A DNA stretch of 64,000 bases from the NCBI GenBank assembly GCA_963842125.1, contig CAWJFE010000005.1, positions 1,736,001-1,800,000 on the forward strand. The letters run 5' to 3'. The first letter of the stretch is position 1. Every line of letters starts with the position of its first letter. A program made the translations under genes and the position numbers. The notes below the pieces were generated by a model. That model searched no databases and was not told where the DNA came from. It saw only the letters and a program-made list of their open reading frames with translations. Positions 49,199 to 57,690 of the stretch are shown here, piece after piece. The DNA comes from CAWCWK01 sp963842125. Its GTDB lineage: Bacteria; Pseudomonadota; Alphaproteobacteria; Rhizobiales; CAWCWK01.

Positions 49199-50203
49199 AT
49201 GGCGCTTTCACACGACACCCTGTCCCATTCGCTCCCCGACGCTTCGTCCACGCTCTGGGCAGAACCCGGAGGGGACGACCAGCGTCTGTGGTCCTTCGCG
49301 GCCGATGCCATCGCGGCCGGGCAGCGGGTCGGTCTGGCCGTCCTCACGGATGTCGACGGTCGCTCGCCCCGCCCCGTCGGCGCGATGATCGCGGTGCGCG
49401 AGGATGGCGCGCATGTCGGGCAAATCACGAGCGGTTGCGCCGAAAGCGCCATCGCCGCCGACGCGCTTGCGACGCTGGAGGCAGAGGGCACGCGCAGCCT
49501 TCGCTACGGCAAGGATTCGCCTTTCATCGACGTCACCCTCCCCTGCGGAAGCGGTCTCGATGTGTTCTTCGAGGGTCGAGTACCCGATGCGCTTGTTCGC
49601 GAAGCGCTGCGCCGGTCCGAGGCGCGCGAAACATATACGCTCGCCTTCCAGACCGAAGCGACGCCCAGTCTCGAACTGGACAGCGATCGACCCGGTACGA
49701 TCCTCCGCATCTTTCGACCAGAACTCAGGTTCCGCATCGCAGGACGCGGCCCCGACCTCACCAATCTTGTCGCCACCGCCCGCGCGCTCGGCTATCGCGT
49801 CCACGCGCTCAGCCCGGAAAGCGAGGCGCTCGACGTTTGCCGCAGGCTTGGCGCCGAGACGACGCAACTGATGTCGGTACGCGATCCGCTGATATTCGAC
49901 GACGATGTCGGGACGGCAATCATCCTCGCCTTCCACGACCACGAATGGGAGCCAATGCTCCTCGCCGCGGCGCTCGGAACGCCCGCCTTCTACGTCGGCG
50001 CCGTCGGCAGCGCCGTCACCCATGCCGAGCGATTGATGAAGCTGCGCGCGGCCGGCCAGGACGAGAACGCCGTCGCCCGGGTCCGCGGCACGATCGGCCT
50101 CATCGGCAAGGCGCGCGATCCGCGCGTTCTCGCGATCTCGATTCTCTCCGACATCCTCGCCGCGCATCAGGCGGATGCGGAACCGGCGCTGCGCAGGGTC
50201 TGA
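49199..50203 (+). CDS. XdhC/CoxI family protein
   Basis: 334 residues. N-terminal XdhC_CoxI domain with AVLTDVDGRSPRPVGAMIAV and the ITSGCAE motif (about residue 80). The C-terminal Rossmann part has AAALGTPAFYVGAVGSAVTHAER and ARVRGTIGLIGKARDP. XdhC binds molybdenum cofactor and delivers its sulfurated form to xanthine-dehydrogenase-type enzymes. No molybdoenzyme gene is adjacent, so its client is elsewhere. Start ATG 49199; a longer upstream open frame is a shadow. Confidence 0.88.
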   Translation: MALSHDTLSHSLPDASSTLWAEPGGDDQRLWSFAADAIAAGQRVGLAVLTDVDGRSPRPVGAMIAVREDGAHVGQITSGCAESAIAADALATLEAEGTRSLRYGKDSPFIDVTLPCGSGLDVFFEGRVPDALVREALRRSEARETYTLAFQTEATPSLELDSDRPGTILRIFRPELRFRIAGRGPDLTNLVATARALGYRVHALSPESEALDVCRRLGAETTQLMSVRDPLIFDDDVGTAIILAFHDHEWEPMLLAAALGTPAFYVGAVGSAVTHAERLMKLRAAGQDENAVARVRGTIGLIGKARDPRVLAISILSDILAAHQADAEPALRRV

Positions 50204-50240
50204 CGCTGAGGGAACCGTTGGATCGCCCCCTACCTCTCCT

Positions 50241-50394
50241 CGTCCTCCCCGGGCACCAACCTGACGATCCAGGGCGACAATCACGGTGCTTTGATCGTAA
50301 GCGAACGAGCCCATAGCCAGCGCTCGGTTTGGAGATCTGGCCGACGCCCTATCCGTTCCGCCCTTCGATTCTCGGGTCGGCGCCCGAGAATGAC
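50241..50394. repeat. Intergenic nested-palindrome repeat, copy B
   Basis: Same organisation as the 45479 copy. The left arm (50241-50276) is degenerate (CCCCGGGCACCAACCTGAC). The right arm (50366-50394) is intact, with ATTCTCGGGTCGGCGCCCGAGAAT, a near-perfect palindrome. It lies between the xdhC-like gene and the aldehyde dehydrogenase gene, which converge here. Confidence 0.7.
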
Positions 50395-50441
50395 GGCCGG
50401 AACCGCGGTCGTCTCCTGTACCAAGCTTTGCAGGATCCGAT

Positions 50442-51986
50442 TTAGCCCCGCAGATCCGCCGGCAGCAGCGCGTCCGGCATGTTCTGGTAGGAGATCGGAC
50501 GGAGAAAGCGACGGATGGCGAGCGTACCGACGGATGTCGTCGAGGCGTTGGTCGAGGCCGGCCAGGGCCCGCCATGCATCATCGCGTCCGCGACCTCGAC
50601 GCCAGTCGGGAAGCCGTTGGCGAGGATGCGACCGGCCTTCCGTTCCAGCACCGCCACCAACGGCGCGGCGGAGGCGTGGTCGCGATCGTCGAGTTGCAGC
50701 GTCGCGGTGAGCTGGCCGTCGAGGGCCGCGGCGATCGCGAGCATCTCCTCTTCGGAGGCGGCCTCGATAATGATGCCGGCAGGGCCGAAGACTTCATGCG
50801 CGAGGTCGGGATTGGCCAACCACGTCTCCCCAGATACGAGGAAGACCGCCGGAGTCGCGCCCCGTTCGCTGGCCGCGCCGGCCACGAGCCGCCGCACGCC
50901 ATCCTGTCCGGTCACCTTGGCAACGCCGGAGCCGTAGGCCGAGGCGATGCCGCGTGTCAGCATGGTCTGCTCACCGGCATCCGCGAGCGCATCCTCTGTG
51001 GACTTGGCGAAGGCTTCAGCCGACGCGGCCGGCACGACGACGACGCCGGGGTTGGTGCAGAACTGACCGGCCCCCATCGTCAGCGACCCCACCCAGGCCG
51101 ATGCGATGGCCGCGCCCCTGTCGGATGCGGCGGCCGGCATGACGAAGACGGGGTTGATCGAACCCAGTTCGCCGTAGAACGGGATTGGCTCGTCGCGGCG
51201 GCTGGCAATGTCGAAGAGGGCACGACCACCCTTGAGCGATCCGGTGAAACCGACCGCCTTGATGGCCGGATGGCCGACAAGCGCGGCGCCGACCTCGCGG
51301 CTGTCGGCCCCATCTCGGCCCGGTCCGGCATCCTGAACGAGCCCGAACGTGCCGGCCGGCATACCGCAGGCCTCGATGGCGGCCCGAATGGCGTCTGCCA
51401 CGACCTCACTCGTTCCCGGATGCCCCGGATGGCCCTTCACGACGACGGTGCAGCCCGCGGCGAGGGCGGAGGCCGTATCGCCGCCCGCCGTCGAGAAGGC
51501 GAGCGGGAAGTTCGACGCACCGAAGACGGCGACAGGCCCGATCGGACGCTGGATGAGGCGAAGGTCCGGCCGGGGCAGCGGCGCGCGGTCGGGCAACGCG
51601 CCATCGTGTCGACGGTCGAGATAGTCCCCAGCCTCGATATGGTCGGCGAAGAGGCGCAGCTGGCCGCAGGTGCGCCCGCGCTCGCCTTCGAGGCGCGCGG
51701 CGGGCAGTCCGGTCTCGGCCGTCCCCATGGCGGTGATGTCGGCGCCCCGCGCTTCGATCTCGTCCGCGATGCGCCGGAGGAAGGTCGCACGGTCGGCGCG
51801 GCTGGTTTGCGAATAGGCTGGGAACGCCGCCTCGGCCGCGCGGGCTGCGCGATCGACGAGGTCCGGCGTGCCGCGCGGGAAATCGGTTGCGGCGCCGGAG
51901 ATCGGATCGTTCGAGAACGTGCCATCGCTCCCCGTCCAAGCCCCCTCGATGAGGTTGCCGAGGCCGGTCGTGGTCGATTGGTCCAT
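50442..51986 (-). CDS. Alpha-ketoglutarate semialdehyde (2,5-dioxovalerate) dehydrogenase
   Basis: 514 residues, aldehyde dehydrogenase superfamily. IGPVAVFGASNFPLAFS near residue 150, FTGSLKGGRALF, catalytic Glu in ELGSINP (about 270) and catalytic Cys in GAGQFCTNPG (about 300). This subfamily (KGSADH-III-like) oxidises the semialdehyde made by KdgD to 2-oxoglutarate, the last step of oxidative hexuronate breakdown. The ATG at 51986 is taken over an upstream alternative because it gives the family start (MDQSTTTGLGNLI). Four bases after udh, so co-transcribed. Confidence 0.92.
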   Translation of the reverse strand: MDQSTTTGLGNLIEGAWTGSDGTFSNDPISGAATDFPRGTPDLVDRAARAAEAAFPAYSQTSRADRATFLRRIADEIEARGADITAMGTAETGLPAARLEGERGRTCGQLRLFADHIEAGDYLDRRHDGALPDRAPLPRPDLRLIQRPIGPVAVFGASNFPLAFSTAGGDTASALAAGCTVVVKGHPGHPGTSEVVADAIRAAIEACGMPAGTFGLVQDAGPGRDGADSREVGAALVGHPAIKAVGFTGSLKGGRALFDIASRRDEPIPFYGELGSINPVFVMPAAASDRGAAIASAWVGSLTMGAGQFCTNPGVVVVPAASAEAFAKSTEDALADAGEQTMLTRGIASAYGSGVAKVTGQDGVRRLVAGAASERGATPAVFLVSGETWLANPDLAHEVFGPAGIIIEAASEEEMLAIAAALDGQLTATLQLDDRDHASAAPLVAVLERKAGRILANGFPTGVEVADAMMHGGPWPASTNASTTSVGTLAIRRFLRPISYQNMPDALLPADLRG

Positions 51987-51990
51987 GCTG

Positions 51991-52836
51991 TCAGTCCTGA
52001 TCGCTAGGGTGCGGGATCGTCGCGAAGGCGCCGCCCTGGAGGGCGACATCGCCCGAGAGTGGATCCGGTCTGTCGAGCTTCGCCTCCAGGGCGGAACGAT
52101 AGCTTTCGGCCGAATCTTGCGGGCGCCATCCGAGATAGCCTGTCTTGCCGTTGTCCCACCAGCTTTCCGTGTTGTTGGAGGCGCCGTAGACGATCGGGCA
52201 GCCGAGATGGGGCGCGCCGACCATGCGCTCGATGAGGCGGACCATGTCGTCGGGGCTCAGCCATGTCGCGAGTTGGCGAAGGTCGCGCGGTTCCGGAAAG
52301 CAGGAGCCGATGCGGACGATGAGGCTTTCGATGCCGAACTTGTCCCAGTAGAGCCGGGCGAGCCCTTCGCCGAAGACCTTGGAGACGCCGTAGAGGCTGT
52401 CCGGCCTCACCGGACTGTCGGCGTCGAGACGCGTTTCGCGGGCATGAAAGCCGATGGTGTGGTTGGACGACGCGAAGAGGATGCGGCGCACGCCGCGGAG
52501 CCGGGCCGCCTCATAGAGATTGTAAGTGCCCGTGAGGTTGGCATCGCGAATACGCTCGAAGGGCGCTTCGATGGACTGACCGCCGAAGTGGAGGACATCG
52601 CCGCCGCCCTCCAGCAGCGCCATCACCGCGTCGAGATCGGTGAGATCGCAGGGGCGCGAAACCTCGCCGTCCGCGGTCTCGACGTCGGCAAGGTCGGAGA
52701 GGACGACTTCGTCGGCGACGTGACCGAGCCGACCGCGCAGCATGGTGCAGAGCCCGCCCGCCGCGCCGGTGACGACGAGGCGGCTCACATAGGGTCGATC
52801 GATGGCGGCGGCGTGTGGAATCTGGGCGTGGGGCAC
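51991..52836 (-). CDS. udh: Uronate dehydrogenase
   Basis: 281-residue NAD-dependent epimerase/dehydratase-fold enzyme, start GTG 52836. Features: VTGAAGGLCTMLR (cofactor), DLTDLDAV, HFGGQSIEAPFERI, and the Udh hallmark LFASSNHTIGFH followed by YGVSK as the catalytic Tyr/Lys. It oxidises galacturonate or glucuronate to the aldaro-lactone. Together with gli, gci, kdgD and the semialdehyde dehydrogenase it completes the oxidative pathway in this locus. Confidence 0.92.
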   Translation of the reverse strand: MPHAQIPHAAAIDRPYVSRLVVTGAAGGLCTMLRGRLGHVADEVVLSDLADVETADGEVSRPCDLTDLDAVMALLEGGGDVLHFGGQSIEAPFERIRDANLTGTYNLYEAARLRGVRRILFASSNHTIGFHARETRLDADSPVRPDSLYGVSKVFGEGLARLYWDKFGIESLIVRIGSCFPEPRDLRQLATWLSPDDMVRLIERMVGAPHLGCPIVYGASNNTESWWDNGKTGYLGWRPQDSAESYRSALEAKLDRPDPLSGDVALQGGAFATIPHPSDQD

Positions 52837-52852
52837 GGTCGTTCTGGTCCGT

Positions 52853-54133
52853 TCAGGAGAGGAGGTTCGGCAGGCCCATGGAGACCGCCGGCACGTAGGT
52901 GACGAGGAGGAGCGCGGCGAGGATGGCGAGATAGAAGGGCCAGATCGACCGCACGGCCTTCTCGATCCCGATATCGCCGATCACGCAGCCGACGAAGAGG
53001 CATGCGCCCACCGGCGGCGTGCAGAGCCCGAGGCCGAGATTCATCATCATCATGATGCCGAAATGGACCGGGTCCATACCGAGGCCGATCGCGACCGGCA
53101 GGAAGATCGGCGTGGTGATCAGAATGAGCGCGGCCATGTCCATGATCATCCCGAGGACGAGGAGGATGAGGTTGAGCATCAAGAGGATGACGAGCGGATT
53201 GTCGGAGACCTGCGAGAGGACACCCGTCAACCCTTCCGGCACCCGGTAGATCGTGAGGAGGAAGGCGAAAGCGTTGGCGCAGGCGACGAGGATCATCACG
53301 AGCGATGTCGTGCGCACCGCGTTGAGGACCGCCAGCTTGAAGCCTGCCCAGTCGAGCTCGCGATAGACGAGCGTCGTGACGAGGACCGCGTAGATCGCTC
53401 CAAAGGCTCCCGACTCGGTGACGGTGAAGAGGCCGGAGAGGACCCCTCCGACGATGATGATCGCCGTTACCAGTCCGGGCAGCGAGACGATGAAGGCCCA
53501 AAGAAGAGGACGCCATCCCGGGAACATTTCGCCTTCGTAGCCGCGCCGTACGGCCACCACATAGGCGGCGATCGCGAGGAAGAGGCACATGAGGATGCCC
53601 GGTACGATGCCGGCCAGGAAGAGCGACGAGATCGAGATGCCGCCGCCGGCCGCGACCGTATAGAGGATCATGTTGTGGCTGGGCGGAATGACGATGCCGG
53701 CCACCGACGACGTGACCGTGACGTTGACCGCATAGTCGGCGTCGTAGCCCTTCTCCTTCATCACCGGTATGAGGATCGATCCGAGTGCGGAGGTGTCGGC
53801 AACGGCGGAACCCGAGATGCCGCCGAAGAGCATCGACGAGGTGACGTTGACGACGCCGAGCCCGCCCCGGACGGAGCCGACCGCCGCCGCCGCCAGCCGC
53901 ACCAGCCGCGCCGCGATCCCGCCCTGTAGCATCAACTCGCCGGCGAAGATGAAGAAGGGGATGGCGAGAAGCGAGAAGATGGAGATGCCGGAGACGATCC
54001 GCTGAAAGGCGATCGAAAGCGGTAGACCTTCGTAGAGAAAGGTGACGACGGATGCGAGCCCGAGGCTAAATGCTACGGGCGCACCGAAGAGAAGGCCCGC
54101 GAAGAAGAGGCCGAAGAGGAGGAGAAGTCCCAT
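52853..54133 (-). CDS. TRAP transporter large permease (DctM family)
   Basis: 426-residue, about 12-helix permease. Motifs are FFIFAGELMLQGG, MLFGGISGSAVADTSALGSI, TSSVAGIVIPPSHNMI and CTPPVGACLFVG. The ATG at 54133 overlaps the DctQ stop (ATGA). It forms the membrane complex with the small subunit and is fed by the DctP protein. In this locus the likely cargo is a hexuronate or aldarate. Confidence 0.94.
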   Translation of the reverse strand: MGLLLLFGLFFAGLLFGAPVAFSLGLASVVTFLYEGLPLSIAFQRIVSGISIFSLLAIPFFIFAGELMLQGGIAARLVRLAAAAVGSVRGGLGVVNVTSSMLFGGISGSAVADTSALGSILIPVMKEKGYDADYAVNVTVTSSVAGIVIPPSHNMILYTVAAGGGISISSLFLAGIVPGILMCLFLAIAAYVVAVRRGYEGEMFPGWRPLLWAFIVSLPGLVTAIIIVGGVLSGLFTVTESGAFGAIYAVLVTTLVYRELDWAGFKLAVLNAVRTTSLVMILVACANAFAFLLTIYRVPEGLTGVLSQVSDNPLVILLMLNLILLVLGMIMDMAALILITTPIFLPVAIGLGMDPVHFGIMMMMNLGLGLCTPPVGACLFVGCVIGDIGIEKAVRSIWPFYLAILAALLLVTYVPAVSMGLPNLLS

Positions 54134-54705
54134 CAGGCGGTCCCCGCCGTCTTCAGCGAGCGAATCCGCAGAACCAGCCGGCCACCGACGAACAAGACGA
54201 TGAGGACGCCGCAGACGACGACGGGCGCCCCGCGCCAGACCTCCGACACGCCCAGCATCGGCACCGCCCGCGCAAGGCCGCGCTCGGCCAGCACCCAGCC
54301 TTGCCATGCCATGAGGATGCCGAAGATGAGAACCATCAGGTCGGCGCCGACGCGCATCACGCCGCGCACGGTGGTGGGCATGCTCTCGCGAATGAAGTCG
54401 ACGCTGAGATGTGTGTCGCGCTGCACGCCGACGGCGGCACCCAGGAAAGTGATCCACACGACGAGCAGCAGAGACAACTGTTCCACCCAGGTCGGCGTGT
54501 CGTTGAGCACGTAGCGCCCGAAGACGAGCCATCCGAAGATCACGATGAGGAGGACGAGCATGGCGCCGCTGACGGCCATGCAGACCGAAGCCAGCCGGTC
54601 GAACCACGACACTCGAGCGGTCCGATCGAGCGATCCGGCGGAGATGACAGGCGTCGCGAGATCGTGTGGGTTCGGCGGTCGGTCGATCGGAGGGGATGGG
54701 GCCAA
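54133..54705 (-). CDS. TRAP transporter small permease (DctQ family)
   Basis: 190 residues with four helices starting near residue 35. Typical DctQ pattern: MLVLLIVIFGWLVFGRYVLN, WVEQLSLLLVVWITFLGAA and VQRDTHLSVDFIRE. The first 33 residues are polar and may be partly untranslated if a later start is used. Lies between dctP and dctM in the uronate locus. Confidence 0.88.
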   Translation of the reverse strand: MAPSPPIDRPPNPHDLATPVISAGSLDRTARVSWFDRLASVCMAVSGAMLVLLIVIFGWLVFGRYVLNDTPTWVEQLSLLLVVWITFLGAAVGVQRDTHLSVDFIRESMPTTVRGVMRVGADLMVLIFGILMAWQGWVLAERGLARAVPMLGVSEVWRGAPVVVCGVLIVLFVGGRLVLRIRSLKTAGTA

Positions 54706-54829
54706 GGGTGGGGAACCTGTTCGCGTCGCGACGAGGAAAAGGCGGAGGCGCGCGCTGACGCGATCCCCCGGCCCATGCTTTTGATGATGGGCGGGAGAGG
54801 CGCCGTAGAGCGCCCCTCCTTACATCAAA

Positions 54830-55813
54830 TTACATTGCGCGAATCTCTTCGATCAGCGAAGCGGCATCCGGGTTCTCGGCGATGAAGGCCTCGTAGAGAG
54901 GACCCATCGCGTCCTGGAACGGAGCCTTGTCGGCGACCTCGTTGATCTTCACGCCAGCTGCCTCGACGGCCTCGCGGCTGGCGCCCGAACGCTCGGTCCA
55001 GAGTTCGCGCTGACGCATGGCCGCGCTCTCCGCCGCCGCACGCACCGCCGCCTGATCCTCTTCCGACAGCGCATCCCACGCCGTCTTCGATACGCAGAGG
55101 CACTCCGGCAGGATGAGGTGATCGGTGATCGAATAGAAGCCGGCGACCTCGAAGTGGTTGGTCGACTCGTAGGACGGATAGTTGTTCTCCGCCCCATCAA
55201 TGACGCCGGTCTTCAGGGACTGGAAGACTTCGCTGAATGCCATTGGCGTAGCGTTGCCGCCTAGCTGATCGACCATGTCGACATAGAGCTGATTGCCCAT
55301 CACGCGAAACTTCAGACCCTCGAGATCGGCCGGCGTCTCGATAGGTCGCTGACTATTGTAGAACGAGCGCGAACCGCTATCGAACCAAGAGAGCGGCACG
55401 ATGCCCTTCTCTTCCATCGCGGCAGCAAACCGCTCGCCGATCTCGCCGTCCATCGCCTCGAACATCTGGTCGATGGACGCGAAGAGGAAGGGTAGCGAGA
55501 GAACGTTGGCCAGTGGCACGACCGGCCCCATCGGGCCCATGTTGAAATTGGCGAAGTCGAGCGCACCGGCTTGCAACTGGTCGATCGCGTCGGCCTGCGA
55601 ACCCAGTACGCCGCCATTGAAGACCTCGGCCGTCACGCGGCCCTCCGTCGATGCCTCGACTTCGTCGGCAAACTGCTCGAGCGCGACCGTGTTCGGGTAG
55701 CCTTCGGGGTGGATGTTCCAGCCGCGCCAATCGGCGCTCAGTGCAGCCACGCTGGTGGAGGCTGTCAGAATGGCGGCAAGCGTGCCCGCCTTCACGATCT
55801 GCGTCAGGGTCAT
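54830..55813 (-). CDS. TRAP transporter substrate-binding protein (DctP family)
   Basis: 327 residues with signal peptide MTLTQIVKAGTLAAILTAST... ending near ALSA. The mature protein has GWNIHPEGYPNTVALEQFAD at its N-terminus and the FRVMGNQLYVDMVDQLGGNATPM segment that carries the carboxylate-binding arginine. GVIDGAENNYPSYES is the usual hinge sequence. GGAGAGGAACC precedes the ATG. A palindrome at 55857-55873 lies just upstream. Hexuronate as ligand is inferred from context. Confidence 0.93.
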   Translation of the reverse strand: MTLTQIVKAGTLAAILTASTSVAALSADWRGWNIHPEGYPNTVALEQFADEVEASTEGRVTAEVFNGGVLGSQADAIDQLQAGALDFANFNMGPMGPVVPLANVLSLPFLFASIDQMFEAMDGEIGERFAAAMEEKGIVPLSWFDSGSRSFYNSQRPIETPADLEGLKFRVMGNQLYVDMVDQLGGNATPMAFSEVFQSLKTGVIDGAENNYPSYESTNHFEVAGFYSITDHLILPECLCVSKTAWDALSEEDQAAVRAAAESAAMRQRELWTERSGASREAVEAAGVKINEVADKAPFQDAMGPLYEAFIAENPDAASLIEEIRAM

Positions 55814-55856
55814 CTCGGTTCCTCTCCTAGGGCGCCCCGTTGGGGAGTCGCTCGAA

Positions 55857-55873
55857 ATTTATCATACGAATTT
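55857..55873. promoter_or_regulatory. Candidate operator for the FadR/GntR regulator (dctP/gntR control region)
   Basis: AATTTATC-A-TACGAATT, an imperfect 17-base dyad, lies 44 bases upstream of the dctP ATG and 69 bases before the divergent regulator start. It matches the perfect palindrome at 56718 at most positions (AATT-YATC half-sites), as expected for one regulator acting on both transcripts. Confidence 0.6.
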
Positions 55874-55941
55874 AGCGCGTGCGTCAACCGGTGGTCGGAT
55901 TTCTCGTTGGCGTCCGCAAGCCGACATGGCAGAAGATGGTT

Positions 55942-56676
55942 ATGACAGTCGCGGCAACAGACGAGGCTAAACCAAGTCGGCGTGCGCCATCGCGCGTAGG
56001 CACGATCGTTTCGCTCCTTCGGGAAAGCATTGCGTCCGGTCGTTACGCCGTAGGGGATCGGTTGCCGACCGAGGCGGAGCTGACGAAGCAGCTCGGCGTC
56101 AGCCGCAGCGTCCTGCGCGAGGCCGTCTCCGCGCTTCGGGCGGACGGCCTGCTAGCATCCCGGCAAGGCGCCGGTGTTTTCGTCCTGAAGCGGCAGGAAG
56201 TACCGCCGCTCGCCCTCCTCACCGATGAAGCGGCGACCATCGCCGACGTGATCGAAGAACTGGAACTCCGCGCCGCCGTGGAGATCGAGGCCGCCGGGCT
56301 CGCGGCGGAACGCGCATCGCCGGCGCAGCAGGCGGAGATACAACTGGGGCATCGGGCCTTTGGTGACGCCGCTACCGCAGGCACCTCCACCGAAGGCGTC
56401 GACTACGCCTTCCACCTCGCCATCGCGTCGGCCACGAACAATCGTCGGTTCAAGGCGTTTCTCGCCCATCTCGGCGCCCGCACCATTCCCCGCGTCAAGA
56501 TCGTCGCTGCCGTCGGCCCCGACCGCTTACCGTCTCGTGATGAGGAACTCCACGCCGAGCACCGCGCCATCGTGACCGCGATCCTTGCAGCCGATGGCGA
56601 AGCGGCGCGAGGCGCCATGCGCGAGCATCTCATCGGCAGCATGGCGCGCTACAGAAAGCTGATTCCGCCGAGTTGA
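55942..56676 (+). CDS. FadR-subfamily GntR transcriptional regulator
   Basis: 244 residues. N-terminal winged helix: LRESIASGRYAVGDRLPTEAELTKQLGVSRSVLREAVSALRADGLL (about 28-74) and the wing RQGAGVFV. The C-terminal FCD domain has metal-ligand residues in DYAFHLAIA and EHRAIVTAI. ATG 55942 is chosen because AGAAG at 55931 is well spaced; ATG 55936 is too close. Divergent from the TRAP genes and upstream of kdgD-gci-gli. It likely represses both transcripts until a uronate-derived inducer binds. Confidence 0.92.
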   Translation: MTVAATDEAKPSRRAPSRVGTIVSLLRESIASGRYAVGDRLPTEAELTKQLGVSRSVLREAVSALRADGLLASRQGAGVFVLKRQEVPPLALLTDEAATIADVIEELELRAAVEIEAAGLAAERASPAQQAEIQLGHRAFGDAATAGTSTEGVDYAFHLAIASATNNRRFKAFLAHLGARTIPRVKIVAAVGPDRLPSRDEELHAEHRAIVTAILAADGEAARGAMREHLIGSMARYRKLIPPS

Positions 56677-56717
56677 CTGGCCTGCCCGATTGACAGTTTC
56701 ACCCACGCATGACACTC

Positions 56718-56734
56718 AATTCATCAGATGAATT
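56718..56734. promoter_or_regulatory. Perfect 17-base palindromic operator upstream of kdgD
   Basis: AATTCATC-A-GATGAATT, perfect dyad, ending 14 bases before the kdgD ATG. Its AT-richness stands out in this GC-rich locus. GntR/FadR regulators bind dyads of this length. A related site lies at 55857. Confidence 0.75.
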
Positions 56735-56748
56735 TGACGGGGATTGTC

Positions 56749-57681
56749 ATGACACCGGAAGCCTTGAAGGACGCGATCGGCCGGGGCCTGCTCTCGTTCC
56801 CCGTCACCCACATGCATGCCGATGGCAGCCTCAACCTCGACAGCTATGCGGATCACGTCGGCTGGCTATCGAACTATCCAGCCGCCGTTCTCTTCGCCGC
56901 CGGCGGCACGGGCGAGTTCCACGCACTGAGCCCCGGCGAGGTTGGCGAGACCGTTCGCGCGGCCAAGAGCACGGCAGGTGATGTTCCGATCGTAGCCGGA
57001 TGCGGCTACGGCACGGCGCTCGCGCTGGAGTTTGCGGGTGAGGCGGAGCGGGCCGGTGCGGATGGGCTTCTCCTCCTCCCCCACTATCTCGTAGGCGCCC
57101 CGCAGGAGGGCATCGCGGCGCATGTGCGCGCGGTTTGCGGGGGAACGGACCTCGGCGTCATCGTCTACAATCGCGACAACTCGATCATCAATGCGGAGAC
57201 CCTCGCGCGCCTTGCAGACGACTGTCCGAACCTCATCGGCTTCAAGGACGGCTCCGGCGACATCCAGACCGTACGGGAGATCACCGCGCGGCTCGGCGAT
57301 CGGCTGGCCTATATCGGCGGCATGCCAACGCACGAACTCTTCGCCGAGGCCTATAACGGGACGGGCGTGACGACCTATTCCTCGGCCGTCTTCAACTTCG
57401 TGCCCGAGATGGCCCTCAGCTTCCACGCCGCGCTGCAGTCCGGCGACAAGGCGACGATGGAGCACCTCCTCGACGTCTTCTTCTTCCCCTTCGCCAAGTT
57501 GCGCGACCGGAAGCCCGGCTATGCCGTCAGCCTCGTCAAGGCCGGCGTCGAGCTGATCGGGCGAACGCCAGGCGGCGTGCGGCCCCCGCTGGTCGATCCG
57601 ACAGCGGAGGAGCGCGAGACCCTTCGCGGCCTCATCGACGCCGTCAGCGGCGCGGACACTCACCAGCAAGCCGCCGAGTAG
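56749..57681 (+). CDS. kdgD: 5-dehydro-4-deoxyglucarate dehydratase
   Basis: 310 residues of the DHDPS/NAL aldolase fold. It converts 5-keto-4-deoxy-glucarate to alpha-ketoglutarate semialdehyde with loss of water and CO2. Signatures are GRGLLSFPVTHMHADG at the N-terminus, GGTGEFHALSPGE, the catalytic Tyr in VIVYNRDNS (about residue 145) and the Schiff-base Lys in LIGFKDGSGD (about 193). The ATG at 56749, with GGGG eight bases upstream, gives the family N-terminus (MTPEALKDAI); ATG at 56728 overlaps the operator. Confidence 0.94.
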   Translation: MTPEALKDAIGRGLLSFPVTHMHADGSLNLDSYADHVGWLSNYPAAVLFAAGGTGEFHALSPGEVGETVRAAKSTAGDVPIVAGCGYGTALALEFAGEAERAGADGLLLLPHYLVGAPQEGIAAHVRAVCGGTDLGVIVYNRDNSIINAETLARLADDCPNLIGFKDGSGDIQTVREITARLGDRLAYIGGMPTHELFAEAYNGTGVTTYSSAVFNFVPEMALSFHAALQSGDKATMEHLLDVFFFPFAKLRDRKPGYAVSLVKAGVELIGRTPGGVRPPLVDPTAEERETLRGLIDAVSGADTHQQAAE

Positions 57682-57690
57682 GTCCGCGCG

